From contig CAVXWX010000005.1 in assembly GCA_963765555.1 (NCBI GenBank), forward strand, positions 1-64,000: a stretch of DNA of 64,000 nt, given 5' to 3'. This DNA is from JL08 sp963765555. GTDB taxonomy: Bacteria > Pseudomonadota > Alphaproteobacteria > Rhodobacterales > Rhodobacteraceae. The notes under the pieces are model-generated. The model had not been told where the DNA came from, made no database searches, and was given only the letters and a program-made list of their open reading frames with translations. Positions 37,935-47,313 of the stretch are shown piece after piece. Made by a program: the position numbers and the translations under genes. How positions within the stretch are numbered: the first letter of the stretch is position 1; each line of letters starts with the position of its first letter.

Positions 37935-38786
37935 ATGAGTTTGGTTAAAACACTTGCCAAGGTGGCAATCGGCGTTGCGGTGGCCAAGGGTGCCAGCAGC
38001 ATGATGAAGGGCGCAAGCGGGCGCAGCGCGTCGGGCGCTGGCGGCGGGTTGGGTGATCTGCTGGGCAGTTTGACAGGCGGCGCAGGCGGCACCAAAGGCG
38101 CAAGCGCGGGCGGCGGCATCGAAGACATGCTGGGTGGCCTGCTGGGCGGCAGCGCCGCAGGCGGCGCGAGCACAGGCCTGCCCGGCGGCTTGGGTGGCTT
38201 GCTGGACCAACTGGGTGGCGCGGGTAGCGCAACGGGCGGCGGCCTGCAGGACATGCTGGGCGGTTTGACAGGCGGCGGCGGTGCCGGTGGCAGCAACACC
38301 GGCGGACTGCTGGAAGGCTTGGCCGGTGCGCTGGGGGGCAAACCCGCGTCGAACAATGCCGATTTCGGATCGGTTCTGAATTCACAGTTCGATCAGACGC
38401 CACAGGCAGAAATCCAACCGTCTGCCCAACAGGAAGCGGCAGCTGGCATGATGCTGGCGGCCATGATCCAGGCGGCCAAGTCCGATGGCAAGCTGGACGA
38501 GGCCGAGCGCGCCAAGATTATCGACCGTCTGGGCGATGATGTGTCGCGCGAGGAAGCCGAGTTTGTGCAGGCCCAATTGCAGGCTCCTGTCGATATCGAA
38601 GGTCTGGTGCGCCAGACCCCGCGCGGCATGGAGGCACAGATGTATGCCATGTCCGTTCTGGGCATTGATCTGGACAGCCGGTCCGAGGCGGAATACCTGC
38701 ACAAACTGGCGCAGGGCTATGGTTTGGATGCGGCCGCGGTGAACAACATTCACGCGCAGATGGGTGTGCCGTCACTTTACACTTAG
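37935..38786 (+). CDS. TerB/DUF533 family protein with a glycine-rich repeat region
   Basis: A 283-residue protein in two parts. Residues ~30-135 are glycine-rich and contain about five imperfect copies of a short amphipathic unit (GGGLGDLLGSLTGG, GGIEDMLGGLLGG, GLGGLLDQLGG, GGLQDMLGGLTGG, GGLLEGLAGALGG). Residues ~165-280 form the helical DUF533/TerB-like domain: MLAAMIQAAKSDGKLDEAER, IIDRLGDDVSREEAEFV, AQMYAMSVLGIDLDSRSEAEY. TerB-like domains bind metal in tellurite-resistance systems; DUF533 members are otherwise uncharacterised. It ends at a shared hairpin terminator. Confidence 0.75.
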   Translation: MSLVKTLAKVAIGVAVAKGASSMMKGASGRSASGAGGGLGDLLGSLTGGAGGTKGASAGGGIEDMLGGLLGGSAAGGASTGLPGGLGGLLDQLGGAGSATGGGLQDMLGGLTGGGGAGGSNTGGLLEGLAGALGGKPASNNADFGSVLNSQFDQTPQAEIQPSAQQEAAAGMMLAAMIQAAKSDGKLDEAERAKIIDRLGDDVSREEAEFVQAQLQAPVDIEGLVRQTPRGMEAQMYAMSVLGIDLDSRSEAEYLHKLAQGYGLDAAAVNNIHAQMGVPSLYT

Positions 38787-38810
38787 GCTGTATCCGCTTG
38801 TTTCAGAATG

Positions 38811-38840
38811 AAAAAGGGCACCCGAAGGTGCCCTTTTTTA
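38811..38840. terminator. Strong bidirectional rho-independent terminator
   Basis: AAAAAGGGCACC and GGTGCCCTTTTTT form a perfect stem around CGAA. The A and T tracts on each side let it end both the DUF533 gene (plus strand) and the DEAD-box helicase gene (minus strand), whose stop is six bases away. Confidence 0.9.
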
Positions 38841-38845
38841 TCTGA

Positions 38846-40167
38846 TCAGGCCGCGCGTTGGCCACCGGGTTTGCCACCGCCCTTGCCGCCCCCGCTGCGG
38901 CGGCGGCGCTGGCCACCACCGGGTTTGCCCGCGCTGGCCTTGCCGCCGCTGCCACCACCGCCAAAGCGGCGTTTCTGGCCACCGCCGCCGGGGCGTCCGC
39001 CACGCCCGCCTTTGGGCTTGTCCGGTATTTCCGAACTTTCCCAAGGCCGGCCCGACGCCACAGGCACCGACATTTTCATCGCCTTTTCAATGGCCTTCAA
39101 TTCGCCCATTTCATCGGGTGCACAGAATGCGATAGCCGCGCCATCTGCACCGGCGCGGGCCGTGCGGCCAATGCGATGCACATAGTTTTCCGGCACATTG
39201 GGCAAATCGAAATTATAGACGTGGCGCACATCTGGAATATCCAACCCGCGCGCGGCCACATCGGTGGCCACCAGCACGCGAATCTCGCCCGTCTTGAACG
39301 CGGCAATTGCGCGATCGCGCTGGCCCTGGCTTTTGTTGCCATGGATCGAACCGGCGGCATAACCCGCATTGACCAGTGATTTCATCAGCTTTTCGCAGCC
39401 ATGTTTCGTGCGCCCGAACACCAGCGCCAGCTCGTCACGGTGCTTGTCCAGCATTTCGATCAGCAGTTTTGGCTTTTCCGCCTTGGCGATAAAATGCACC
39501 TCTTGGGTGATCTTGTCCGCCGCCTTGCCCGGAGGGGACACTTCGACGCGGATCGGTTTGTTCAGATAGCTCGCGGCAAGTTCGTTCATCTGCTTGGGCA
39601 TCGTGGCCGAAAACAGCATGGTCTGGCGTTCGGCGGGCAACATGCCCGCGATTTTGCGCAGCGCATGGATAAAGCCCAGATCCAGCATCTGGTCGGCTTC
39701 GTCCAGCACCAGAAACACGGTTTCATCAAGGCGCAGCGCGCGGCGGTCCATCAGGTCGATCAACCGCCCCGGCGTCGCCACCAGAAGATCAACACCGCGC
39801 TCTAACCGTTTGATCTGGTTATTGATAGACTGGCCACCCACCACCATCGCCACCTTGATCGGGGTGCCCTGGGCATAGGCGCGCAGGTTTTCGGCAATCT
39901 GACCGGCCAGTTCACGGGTGGGCGCCAGCACAAGGCCGCGCACCGTCTTGGGGGCGGGTTTGCCGCCCAGTTCCAGCATCTGCGCCACCAGCGGCAGACC
40001 GAACGCGGCGGTTTTGCCGGTGCCGGTTTGCGCCAGCCCCATGACATCGCGCCCGTTCAGCGCATGGGGAATCGCCTGATTCTGGATCGGCGTCGGTTCC
40101 GTGATCCCCATTGCCGTCAGGCGGGTGATCAGGGATTTGGGCAAGCCCATGATAGAAAAATCGTTCA
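38846..40167 (-). CDS. DEAD-box RNA helicase
   Basis: A protein of about 440 residues with the full helicase core: Q motif (TEPTPIQNQAIPHAL), AQTGTGKT, PTRELAGQI, ATPGRLIDL, LDEADQML, SATMPKQM in the first RecA domain, and VATDVAARGLDIPDV and HRIGRTARAG in the second. The tail is a Gly/Arg/Lys-rich region typical of RhlE-like proteins that remodel rRNA or mRNA. I start at TTG 40167 because GGAAGGA precedes it by six bases; ATG 40150 is six codons later. An open frame continues to 40363 but reads like a non-coding leader. Confidence 0.9.
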
Positions 40168-40527
40168 AAATATATCCTTCCGGCCCGCGCGTTTTGCACG
40201 AACCACTTGTTTGCGGCACCTTGCGGGCCGCGCGTCGGGTGCGCAAAAAGCTCAAACCCGCGACAGTCGAATACTGTCCGGGTCGTTCGTGCGCTTTGGC
40301 CCCACGCGTGATTTTGGGAACAGGTGCGACACCTCGGTTCTGGGGCGGGCTTTGGCCGCTCATTCTTCTGACTGCTCACGCGGCAGAAGGTATCGCTAGG
40401 GGCACATGGGGTATCGTGACCGATAAGTCAACCTTTTGCCGATCTGGTCGGGGCGCACAAAAGCGTCTGGAAACCGAATGACGGACGCGGTACACCAAGG
40501 ATCACGGTAAAGCTTGGGACCTTGGGC
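40168..40527. other. Divergent leader/promoter region between the helicase and the Fur-family gene
   Basis: These 360 bases separate two divergent genes. No convincing small gene is found. The part next to the helicase (to about 40380) could be a long 5' leader, as is common for cold-induced DEAD-box helicase genes; a GGCCCGC segment near 40182 and GCGGGCC near 40223 could pair. No clear promoter hexamers stand out. Confidence 0.35.
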
Positions 40528-40941
40528 ATGACTGATACGATAATCGACCGCAGCGCTGCCAAGGGCCTGCGCATGACCGAACAGCGCCGCGTGATTGCCC
40601 GCGTGTTGCAGGACAGCGACGACCACCCCGATGTCGAAGAACTCTATGCCCGCGCCAGCGCGATCGACAGCGGCATTTCGATTGCCACGGTCTATCGTAC
40701 CGTCAAATTGTTTGAGGAAGCCGGCCTGCTGGACAAGCTTGAATTCGGCGATGGGCGGGCCCGATATGAAGACGCGGAACGCGACCACCACGATCATCTG
40801 ATCGATATGAATTCGGGCGAAGTGATTGAGTTCGTCGATGAGGAAATCGAGGCGTTGCAGGAGAAAATCGCCCGCAAGCTGGGCTATGAATTGCGCGGGC
40901 ACCGGTTGGAACTTTACGGTGTGCCGATCCGCAAAGGCTGA
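40528..40941 (+). CDS. fur: Fur-family transcriptional regulator
   Basis: A 137-residue protein with the Fur plan: winged-helix DNA-binding domain with MTEQRRVIARVL and the recognition helix ISIATVYRTVKLFEEAGLL, then a dimerisation domain with the metal-site cluster RDHHDHLIDMNSGEVIEF. The CxxC pairs of structural-zinc Fur proteins are missing. In Rhodobacterales the closest proteins respond to iron or manganese (Fur/Mur), and the sequence alone does not separate the two. ATG 40528 is preferred over TTG 40522. Confidence 0.8.
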   Translation: MTDTIIDRSAAKGLRMTEQRRVIARVLQDSDDHPDVEELYARASAIDSGISIATVYRTVKLFEEAGLLDKLEFGDGRARYEDAERDHHDHLIDMNSGEVIEFVDEEIEALQEKIARKLGYELRGHRLELYGVPIRKG

Positions 40942-41056
40942 CGGTTCATAACCCCGTATTTTTGGCAAAAAGAAAAACGAGGCGCCGTCGATCCGGCTTG
41001 TGTTTGCCCGCATGACGCGCCATTGGCAGCGCATCACTTTGAAGGCCTATCCCGAA

Positions 41057-41926
41057 ATGGACAATTTACGTGGCGCTGCCCTGATGACCTTTGCCATGCT
41101 GGGCTTTGCGATCGAGGATATGTTCATCAAGCTGATGTCGGGGGCCCTGCCCGTCGGCCAGATTATTCTGATGCTGGGCATCGGCGGCGCGGCTGTCTTT
41201 GCCGCGCTGACGTTGTGGCAGGGGACGCCGCTGTTTTCACGCCTGTTTCTGACGCGGATCATTTTGCTGCGCAATCTGGGCGAGTTGGTGGGCACATTGG
41301 GGTTTGTCACCGCGATTGTGCTGACCCCGCTGTCCAGCGCCTCGGCGATTTTGCAGGCGACACCGCTGGCCGTGACGCTGGGTGCGGCGCTGTTTTTGCA
41401 GGAACAGGTCGGCTGGCGGCGCTGGAGCGCCATTATCGTCGGTTTTTTCGGCGTGTTGCTGATCATCCGGCCCGGGCTGGACGGGTTTGACGCCAATTCC
41501 CTGTTTGCGGTGCAAGGGGTGGTCGGGCTGGCGATCCGTGATCTGGCAACGCGGCGGGTCCCGCGCACGACATCCTCGATGCAATTGAGTTTTCTGGCGT
41601 TTCTGACGCTGGTGCCAACCGGGTTCATCCTGTTGCAGGTCAACGGCGCGCCAATGGTCGCGCCCGATCTGCATTTGTGGGGGCTGGTCGGGGGTGCGAT
41701 TCTGCTGGGTGTGGCTTCCTATTATGCGATTGTGGCCGCCATGCGGGTCGGGGATGTGGGGTTTGTCACCCCGTTTCGCTACACGCGGCTGATCTTTGCG
41801 ATGTGTGTTGGGGTTGTGGTGTTCGCAGAGCAGCCCGACACGCTGATGTTGGTCGGATCTGCGATTATTGTCGGATCGGGCCTGTTTACCGTCTGGCGCG
41901 AGCGCAAACAGCGCAAAACTGCGTAA
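41057..41926 (+). CDS. EamA/DMT-family permease
   Basis: A 289-residue membrane protein with 10 predicted helices in two EamA repeats: LRGAALMTFAMLGFAIEDMF at the start, ASAILQATPLAVTLGAALFL at the end of the first repeat, GGAILLGVASYYAIVAAMRV and FRYTRLIFAMCVGVVVFAE in the second. Substrate unknown. It follows the Fur-family gene in the same direction and precedes eno. The start at ATG 41057 leaves out an upstream basic extension open from 41000. Confidence 0.78.
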   Translation: MDNLRGAALMTFAMLGFAIEDMFIKLMSGALPVGQIILMLGIGGAAVFAALTLWQGTPLFSRLFLTRIILLRNLGELVGTLGFVTAIVLTPLSSASAILQATPLAVTLGAALFLQEQVGWRRWSAIIVGFFGVLLIIRPGLDGFDANSLFAVQGVVGLAIRDLATRRVPRTTSSMQLSFLAFLTLVPTGFILLQVNGAPMVAPDLHLWGLVGGAILLGVASYYAIVAAMRVGDVGFVTPFRYTRLIFAMCVGVVVFAEQPDTLMLVGSAIIVGSGLFTVWRERKQRKTA

Positions 41927-41997
41927 TCCACCTTTTCCTTGCGGGGCGGACGGTCTAAGACGCGCGCAACCCAATGTCTGATCAAGGAACCCGGTTC

Positions 41998-43272
41998 ATG
42001 AGCACGATTATCGATATTCACGCGCGCGAAATTCTCGACAGCCGGGGCAACCCCACCGTCGAGGTTGATGTGGTTCTGGAAGACGGCACCATGGGACGCG
42101 CGGCAGTGCCATCAGGTGCGTCGACCGGCGCATATGAAGCGGTGGAACGCCGTGACGGTGACAAAAGCCGCTATCTGGGCAAGGGTGTGCTGGATGCCGT
42201 GGCGGCCGTAAACGGCGAAATTGCCGAAGAATTGCTGGGCTATGACGCCACCGAACAGGTCGGCATTGACGAATTGATGATCGAACTGGACGGCACCGAA
42301 AACAAATCACGCCTTGGCGCAAATGCCATTCTGGGTGTCAGCCTTGCCGTGGCCAAGGCGGCCGCCGATTTCACATCGCAACCCCTGTTCCGCTATGTGG
42401 GCGGCACATCGGCGCGGGTTTTGCCGGTGCCGATGATGAACATCATCAACGGCGGCGAACATGCCGACAACCCGATCGACATTCAGGAATTCATGATCAT
42501 GCCGGTCAGCGCAACCAACATCCGCGATGCGGTGCGCATGGGATCGGAAGTGTTCCACACCCTGAAAAAGGAGTTGTCCGCCGCCGGCCTGAGCACCGGC
42601 ATCGGGGACGAGGGCGGTTTCGCACCCAACATCAGCTCGACCCGGGATGCGCTTGATTTTATTCTGAAATCTGTCGAAAAAGCCGGGTACAAACCGGGTG
42701 AGGATATCTATCTGGCTCTGGATTGCGCGGCGACGGAATATTACAAGAACGGCAAATACGTGTTGTCGGGTGAAGGCAAGACATTGTCGTCGGATGAAAA
42801 CGTGGCCTACCTGTCGGCGCTGGTTGCGGATTACCCGATCATTTCCATCGAAGACGGCATGTCGGAAGATGACTGGGACGGGTGGAAGGCGCTGACCGAT
42901 GCACTGGGCGACAAGGTGCAGCTGGTGGGCGATGATCTGTTTGTGACCAATCCGGCCCGCCTGTCAGACGGGATCGCACGCGGATGCGCCAATTCGATGT
43001 TGGTAAAAGTCAACCAGATCGGGACGTTAACGGAAACTCTTGAAGCGGTCGATATGGCGCATCGGGCGCGCTATACCAACGTAATGTCGCACCGCTCGGG
43101 CGAGACCGAGGACGCGACGATTGCCGATCTGGCCGTGGCCACCAATTGTGGGCAAATCAAGACCGGATCGCTGGCACGCTCGGACCGGTTGGCGAAATAC
43201 AACCAGTTGATCCGCATCGAGGAAGCGCTGGGAGAAACCGCAGATTACGCCGGGCGGTCCATTCTAAGGTAA
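41998..43272 (+). CDS. eno: Enolase
   Basis: A 424-residue glycolytic enzyme that interconverts 2-phosphoglycerate and phosphoenolpyruvate; also a degradosome partner in some bacteria. Seen: AREILDSRGNPTVEVDV, SGASTGAYEAVE (Ser of the mobile loop), the metal ligands in YLALDCAATEYY, ISIEDGMSEDDWDGW and LVGDDLFVTN, the catalytic Lys in MLVKVNQIGTLTE and the signature MSHRSGETED. AAGGAA lies eight bases before ATG 41998. Confidence 0.97.
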   Translation: MSTIIDIHAREILDSRGNPTVEVDVVLEDGTMGRAAVPSGASTGAYEAVERRDGDKSRYLGKGVLDAVAAVNGEIAEELLGYDATEQVGIDELMIELDGTENKSRLGANAILGVSLAVAKAAADFTSQPLFRYVGGTSARVLPVPMMNIINGGEHADNPIDIQEFMIMPVSATNIRDAVRMGSEVFHTLKKELSAAGLSTGIGDEGGFAPNISSTRDALDFILKSVEKAGYKPGEDIYLALDCAATEYYKNGKYVLSGEGKTLSSDENVAYLSALVADYPIISIEDGMSEDDWDGWKALTDALGDKVQLVGDDLFVTNPARLSDGIARGCANSMLVKVNQIGTLTETLEAVDMAHRARYTNVMSHRSGETEDATIADLAVATNCGQIKTGSLARSDRLAKYNQLIRIEEALGETADYAGRSILR

Positions 43273-43295
43273 CGCACCGCCCGCGCCTTAACCAA

Positions 43296-43571
43296 TCAGG
43301 GGCAAGGGGCCGAATAATAGGTGCCGTCACCGCGCGCGTAGGCGCAATTGCCGGTGGCCGTGTTTTGCGCCACGGCCGTACCGGCAGCAGCACCGGCAAG
43401 GGCGGCGATCAGGCGCCATTCGTCATTTGCATCAAACGCTTCGGCGGCGATCAGGCCGCCTGCAGCACCGCCAGCGACACCGGCAACGGTGCGCTGTTCG
43501 GTTGTCATGTTTTCACAGGCAGACAAGGCCAGAATGCTGGCCAGAAAGCATCCGGAAATCCAACGGGTCAT
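43296..43571 (-). CDS. Glycine-zipper lipoprotein
   Basis: A 91-residue protein with a lipoprotein signal (CFLASILALSACEN; lipobox LSAC) and a glycine-zipper segment of alternating Gly and Ala (VAGVAGGAAGGLIAAEAF, then LIAALAGAAAGTAVAQ), then a short tail with two Cys. It resembles outer-membrane glycine-zipper lipoproteins of the 17-kDa antigen type. Start ATG 43571 follows AGGATACC. Function unknown; it converges on eno. Confidence 0.75.
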   Translation of the reverse strand: MTRWISGCFLASILALSACENMTTEQRTVAGVAGGAAGGLIAAEAFDANDEWRLIAALAGAAAGTAVAQNTATGNCAYARGDGTYYSAPCP

Positions 43572-43844
43572 AAGGTATCCTTTCCCAAATCGGTCAATCT
43601 GAAAGCGGGCGTGCAAATACATGCCGAAATCGCCCGACCTCAGCCAAGGAAACCTATCGCGCTTTGAAAAGTTCCCGATGATCAAAATCAATTTTGCGCC
43701 GAATCCGGCGGCAACCTACCGAAACACGGCTGTGAAACGGCTGAATTTGGCCGATCGCCCTATCCTGTTCCCAAAAAAATCCTTGAGGGCGAAACTAAGC
43801 CAGCAGGCTTGCCAAATGGTGCGTTTCGCCAGCACTATCCGACT

Positions 43845-44736
43845 ATGACCCATACCCAGATTCTGAAACAGTTGAGTGCGGCGCGCAAAACGCATCTGAT
43901 CGAACGGTCGGATCGTGCGGGGCTGATACATCTGGCGCTGTATCTGGGGGCGCTGGCGATCAGCACCACCGCGATTGTGGTGCAGGTGCCGTTCTGGGGG
44001 CGTGTTTGTGCCCGTTCAGGGCGTTCTGCTGTGTTTTCTTTTCACGCTCAGCCATGAATGCACCCACCAGACCCCGTTCAAAAGCAAATGGATCAATGAA
44101 ACTGTGGGGCATCTGTGCGCGGTGCCGATTGCCCTGCCCTTTGTCTGGTTTCGCTATTTCCATCTGGCGCATCACAAATACACCAATGATCCCGAACGCG
44201 ATCCAGAACTGGACGGCGGCGGCCGCCCCACAGGGTGGCGCGGCTATCTGGTGTATCTCAGCGGTTGGGGATACTGGAAAAACGGGCTGACGATGTTGTG
44301 GATCAATGCATTTGGCACGCCCGATGCCCCCTATCTGTCAGACAGGCTGTTGCCGCGTTTGCGGCGCGAGGCGCGGATTATTCTGGCGCTGTACGCTGCC
44401 GCTGCGATCAGCCTGCTGTTTACGCCGGTTCTGTTCTGGGTGTGGCTGCTGCCCGTGCTGGTCGGGCAACCGGTGCTGCGCGCCTATCTGCTGGCCGAAC
44501 ACGGGCTGTGCCCGCCGGTGGCGGATATGCTGGAAAATTCGCGCACCACCTATACCACACGGCTGATCCGGTTTCTGGCGTGGAACATGCCCTATCATGC
44601 GGAACACCACAGCTTTCCGGCGGTGCCGTTCTATCGCCTGCCCGAATTTCACGATGATGTGCAGGCGCATCTGAAATCCACGTCGGACGGTTACGGGGCG
44701 TTTACGGCAGAGTATGTGCGCCATCTGGCGCGCTGA
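43845..44736 (+). CDS. Membrane fatty-acid desaturase family protein, one frame break
   Basis: About 296 residues after removing the extra base near 44001. It has the three His boxes of integral-membrane di-iron desaturases/hydroxylases: LSHECTH, HLAHHKYTND and MPYHAEHHSFP, separated by hydrophobic helices. The family introduces double bonds or hydroxyl groups into lipids and related compounds; the substrate is not known. Its 3' end overlaps the 3' end of anmK on the other strand by 35 bases. Confidence 0.83.
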
Positions 44737-45827
44737 TCGTGCCACCGCCCACCGCCGCGCGCACGCCCGTTGTGCCGGGGCAGGATGTGGGCAACCCGCG
44801 CGCCACACGCACCGCCAGATAGGCAAAGGCCTGCGCCTCGAGCATATCACCGTTCAATCCGACCTCTTCCACCGGAACGGCAGGGCAATCCAGCGACACG
44901 TTCAGCATTTCCATCAGCACAGGGTTATGCCGCCCGCCCCCTGTCACCAACACCCGCGCAGGCGGGCTGGGGCAATGCTGCATGGCCTGCATCACACCGG
45001 CAGCGCACATCGCTGTCAGGGTGGCGGCGGCATCCGGCATCGCTAAGCTCATTCACCAAAGTGATCATTTCGGAAAAATCGTTCCGGTCCAGTGACTTTG
45101 GCGGCATTCTTGAGAAATACGGCTCGGCCAGAAACAGCTCTAACGCGCCCTGTTCCACCTGACCCTTGGCGGCGGTTGCGCCATCGGCGTCATAGGGCAC
45201 GCCCAAGCGTGCCTGCATCAGATCATTGACCGGCGCGTTGGCAGGACCGGTGTCAAAGGCCAGCAACGCACCCGCATCCTGTGGCGCGTCAAAGGACGGG
45301 TCGACATAGGTCAGGTTGCCGACCCCGCCCAGGTTCACAAACGCCACAGGTGCGCTGGCGTTGATCCATTTGGCGCAGGCGAAATGGAAGAACGGGGCCA
45401 GGGGCGCGCCCTCGCCGCCCATTTCAACATCGGTGCTGCGAAAATCCCAAACCACCGGTACATTCAGATGTTCGGCCAGCGCCGATCCGTCGCCCACCTG
45501 CAACGTGCCCTGCTGGCGCGGCGCATGGGCCAGCGTCTGGCCATGAAAGCCGATCAGATCAATGCCGTCAAAGCCGGCCAATACATCCTGATGGGCCGCA
45601 TCCACCACGCGGGCGGCGGCAACAACGGCGTCCCCTGTCCACTGCCCCAATGCAGCGCGCAAAACAGCGCGTTCGTCGTCGGAATAGGGGCGATAGGCCG
45701 TGTCGCCAAAGCCGAAAATCCGGTGCCCGTCGGTGTCCACCACGGCGGCATCGACCCCGTCCAGCGATGTGCCTGACATCGCGCCAAGTGCGCGCAGTGG
45801 TTTTGCCTGTGTTCTGGCCCGATTCAT
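44702..45827 (-). CDS. anmK: Anhydro-N-acetylmuramic acid kinase, one frame break
   Basis: Phosphorylates and opens 1,6-anhydro-MurNAc during cell-wall recycling. The ATPase-fold motifs are present: ALGAMSGTSLDGVDAAVVD (P loop 1), IGFHGQTLAH, VVWDFRSTDVEMGGEGAPLA, VNLGGVGNLTYV and, after the break, VTGGGRHNPVLMEML and LNGDMLEAQAFAYLAVR. An extra base near 45035 breaks the frame; restored length is 374 residues. NagZ, another recycling enzyme, is encoded at 61-62 kb. Confidence 0.9.
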
Positions 45828-45890
45828 GGCCTTTTCCTTTGTGTCCCTGCCCCCTATACACTGCCGCGTAACGCAAGCCAGAGGCAAGAC

Positions 45891-47148
45891 ATGACGTATC
45901 ACCCCAAATCGGATTTCATCGCCGTGATGATGCAACGCGGCTTTCTCGCGGATTGTACCGATTATCAGGGTCTGGATGAGGCTTTGGTCAAGGGCGGGCA
46001 ACCCGGTTATATCGGGTTTGATGCGACGGCCAAATCGCTGCATGTCGGATCGCTGATCCAGATCATGATGCTGCGCTGGCTGCAAAAGACCGGCAACAAG
46101 CCGATCACCCTGATGGGCGGCGGCACCACCAAGGTGGGCGACCCCAGTTTTCGCGCCGACGAACGCCCGCTGCTGACGCCGGATGCCATCGACGCCAATA
46201 TCGCGGGCATCAAGGACGTGTTCAGCGCCTACCTGACCTATGGCGACGGCCCGACAGATGCGATGATGATCAACAATGCCGAATGGCTCGACGATCTGAA
46301 CTATCTTGATTTCCTGCGCGACATCGGGCGGCATTTTTCGATCAACCGGATGCTCAGCTTTGAAAGCGTGAAATCGCGGCTGGACCGCGAACAATCGCTG
46401 TCGTTCCTTGAATTCAACTACATGATCCTGCAAGCCTATGATTTCATGGAGCTTTACCGCCGCTATGGCTGTATCCTGCAAATGGGTGGATCGGACCAGT
46501 GGGGCAACATCGTTAACGGCATCGACCTGACCCGCCGTGTGATTGACGGCGAGGTGTACGGGCTGACATCGCCCTTGCTGACCACATCGGACGGCAAGAA
46601 AATGGGCAAATCGCAATCGGGTGCCGTGTGGCTGAACCCCGAAATGCTGAGCCCTTATGAGTTCTGGCAATTCTGGCGCAACACCACGGATGCAGATGTG
46701 GGCCGGTTCCTGAAGCTTTACAGCGAACTGCCGGTCGATGAATGCGACCGTCTGGGCGCTTTGGCCGGATCCGAGATCAACGAGGCCAAGATCCGCCTTG
46801 CCAATGAGGTGACGACATTGCTGCACGGTGCGGATGCTGCGGCAAATGCCGAAGGCAACAGCGCGCGAAGTGTTTGAAAAAGGCGGCGTGGGCGATGACC
46901 TGCCCACCCTCACACTGAGCCGCGAGGACGTGGGCAGCGGCATTTCCATCGTGCAACTGATCGTGAAATCGGGCCTTGCCGGATCGGGCAAGGAGGCCAA
47001 ACGCCTGATCGCCGAAAACGGTGCGCGTCTGGATGATGCACCGCTTAGCGATGCGGGCCTGATGATTGACGCCGTCGCCCTGTCCAGCCCGATCAAGCTG
47101 AGCGCAGGCAAGAAACGGCACGCGCTGGTGCAATTGTCGGACGGGTAA
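45891..47148 (+). CDS. tyrS: Tyrosyl-tRNA synthetase, one frame break
   Basis: Restored length 418 residues. Class I synthetase core with GYIGFDATAKSLHVGSLIQI (HIGH-like motif HVGS), the tyrosine-binding YDFMELYRRYGCILQMGGSDQWGNI and the KMSKS equivalent SDGKKMGKSQSG. After the break near 46855 (one extra G) the frame continues with AREVFEKGG and the C-terminal S4 RNA-binding domain (SGKEAKRLIAENGARLD). TyrS is essential, so the frame break is best seen as an assembly error. Confidence 0.93.
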
Positions 47149-47220
47149 AAGCAACTGCTCCACCCCGCCAAGGCCGCCCTGTGGTGAACACTCTTGCGCG
47201 GGAGGGGCTGCGACGCTTAA

Positions 47221-47238
47221 TTTGAGCGTATGGTCAAA
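47221..47238. promoter_or_regulatory. Palindromic operator candidate upstream of the Rieske oxygenase gene
   Basis: TTTGAGCGTATGGTCAAA matches its own reverse complement at 14 of 18 positions, with TTTGA and TCAAA as outer arms. It lies 76 bases before the start of the oxygenase gene, where a repressor or activator site for a catabolic gene would be expected. No regulator gene is adjacent. Confidence 0.35.
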
Positions 47239-47245
47239 CGAATGT

Positions 47246-47270
47246 GCCCCGCGCGCAGCGGGGGCGTTTT
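47246..47270 (+). terminator. Hairpin with T tract downstream of tyrS
   Basis: GCCCCGC and GCGGGGGC pair around a GCGCA loop, followed by GTTTT. It is about 98 bases after the tyrS stop and 44 before the oxygenase start. If the oxygenase promoter is at the palindrome just upstream, the hairpin would lie in its leader and could attenuate it. Confidence 0.5.
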
Positions 47271-47313
47271 CAATGACGGCACCGGATATCTGCAAGCAGG
47301 AGGTCACAGCCGA

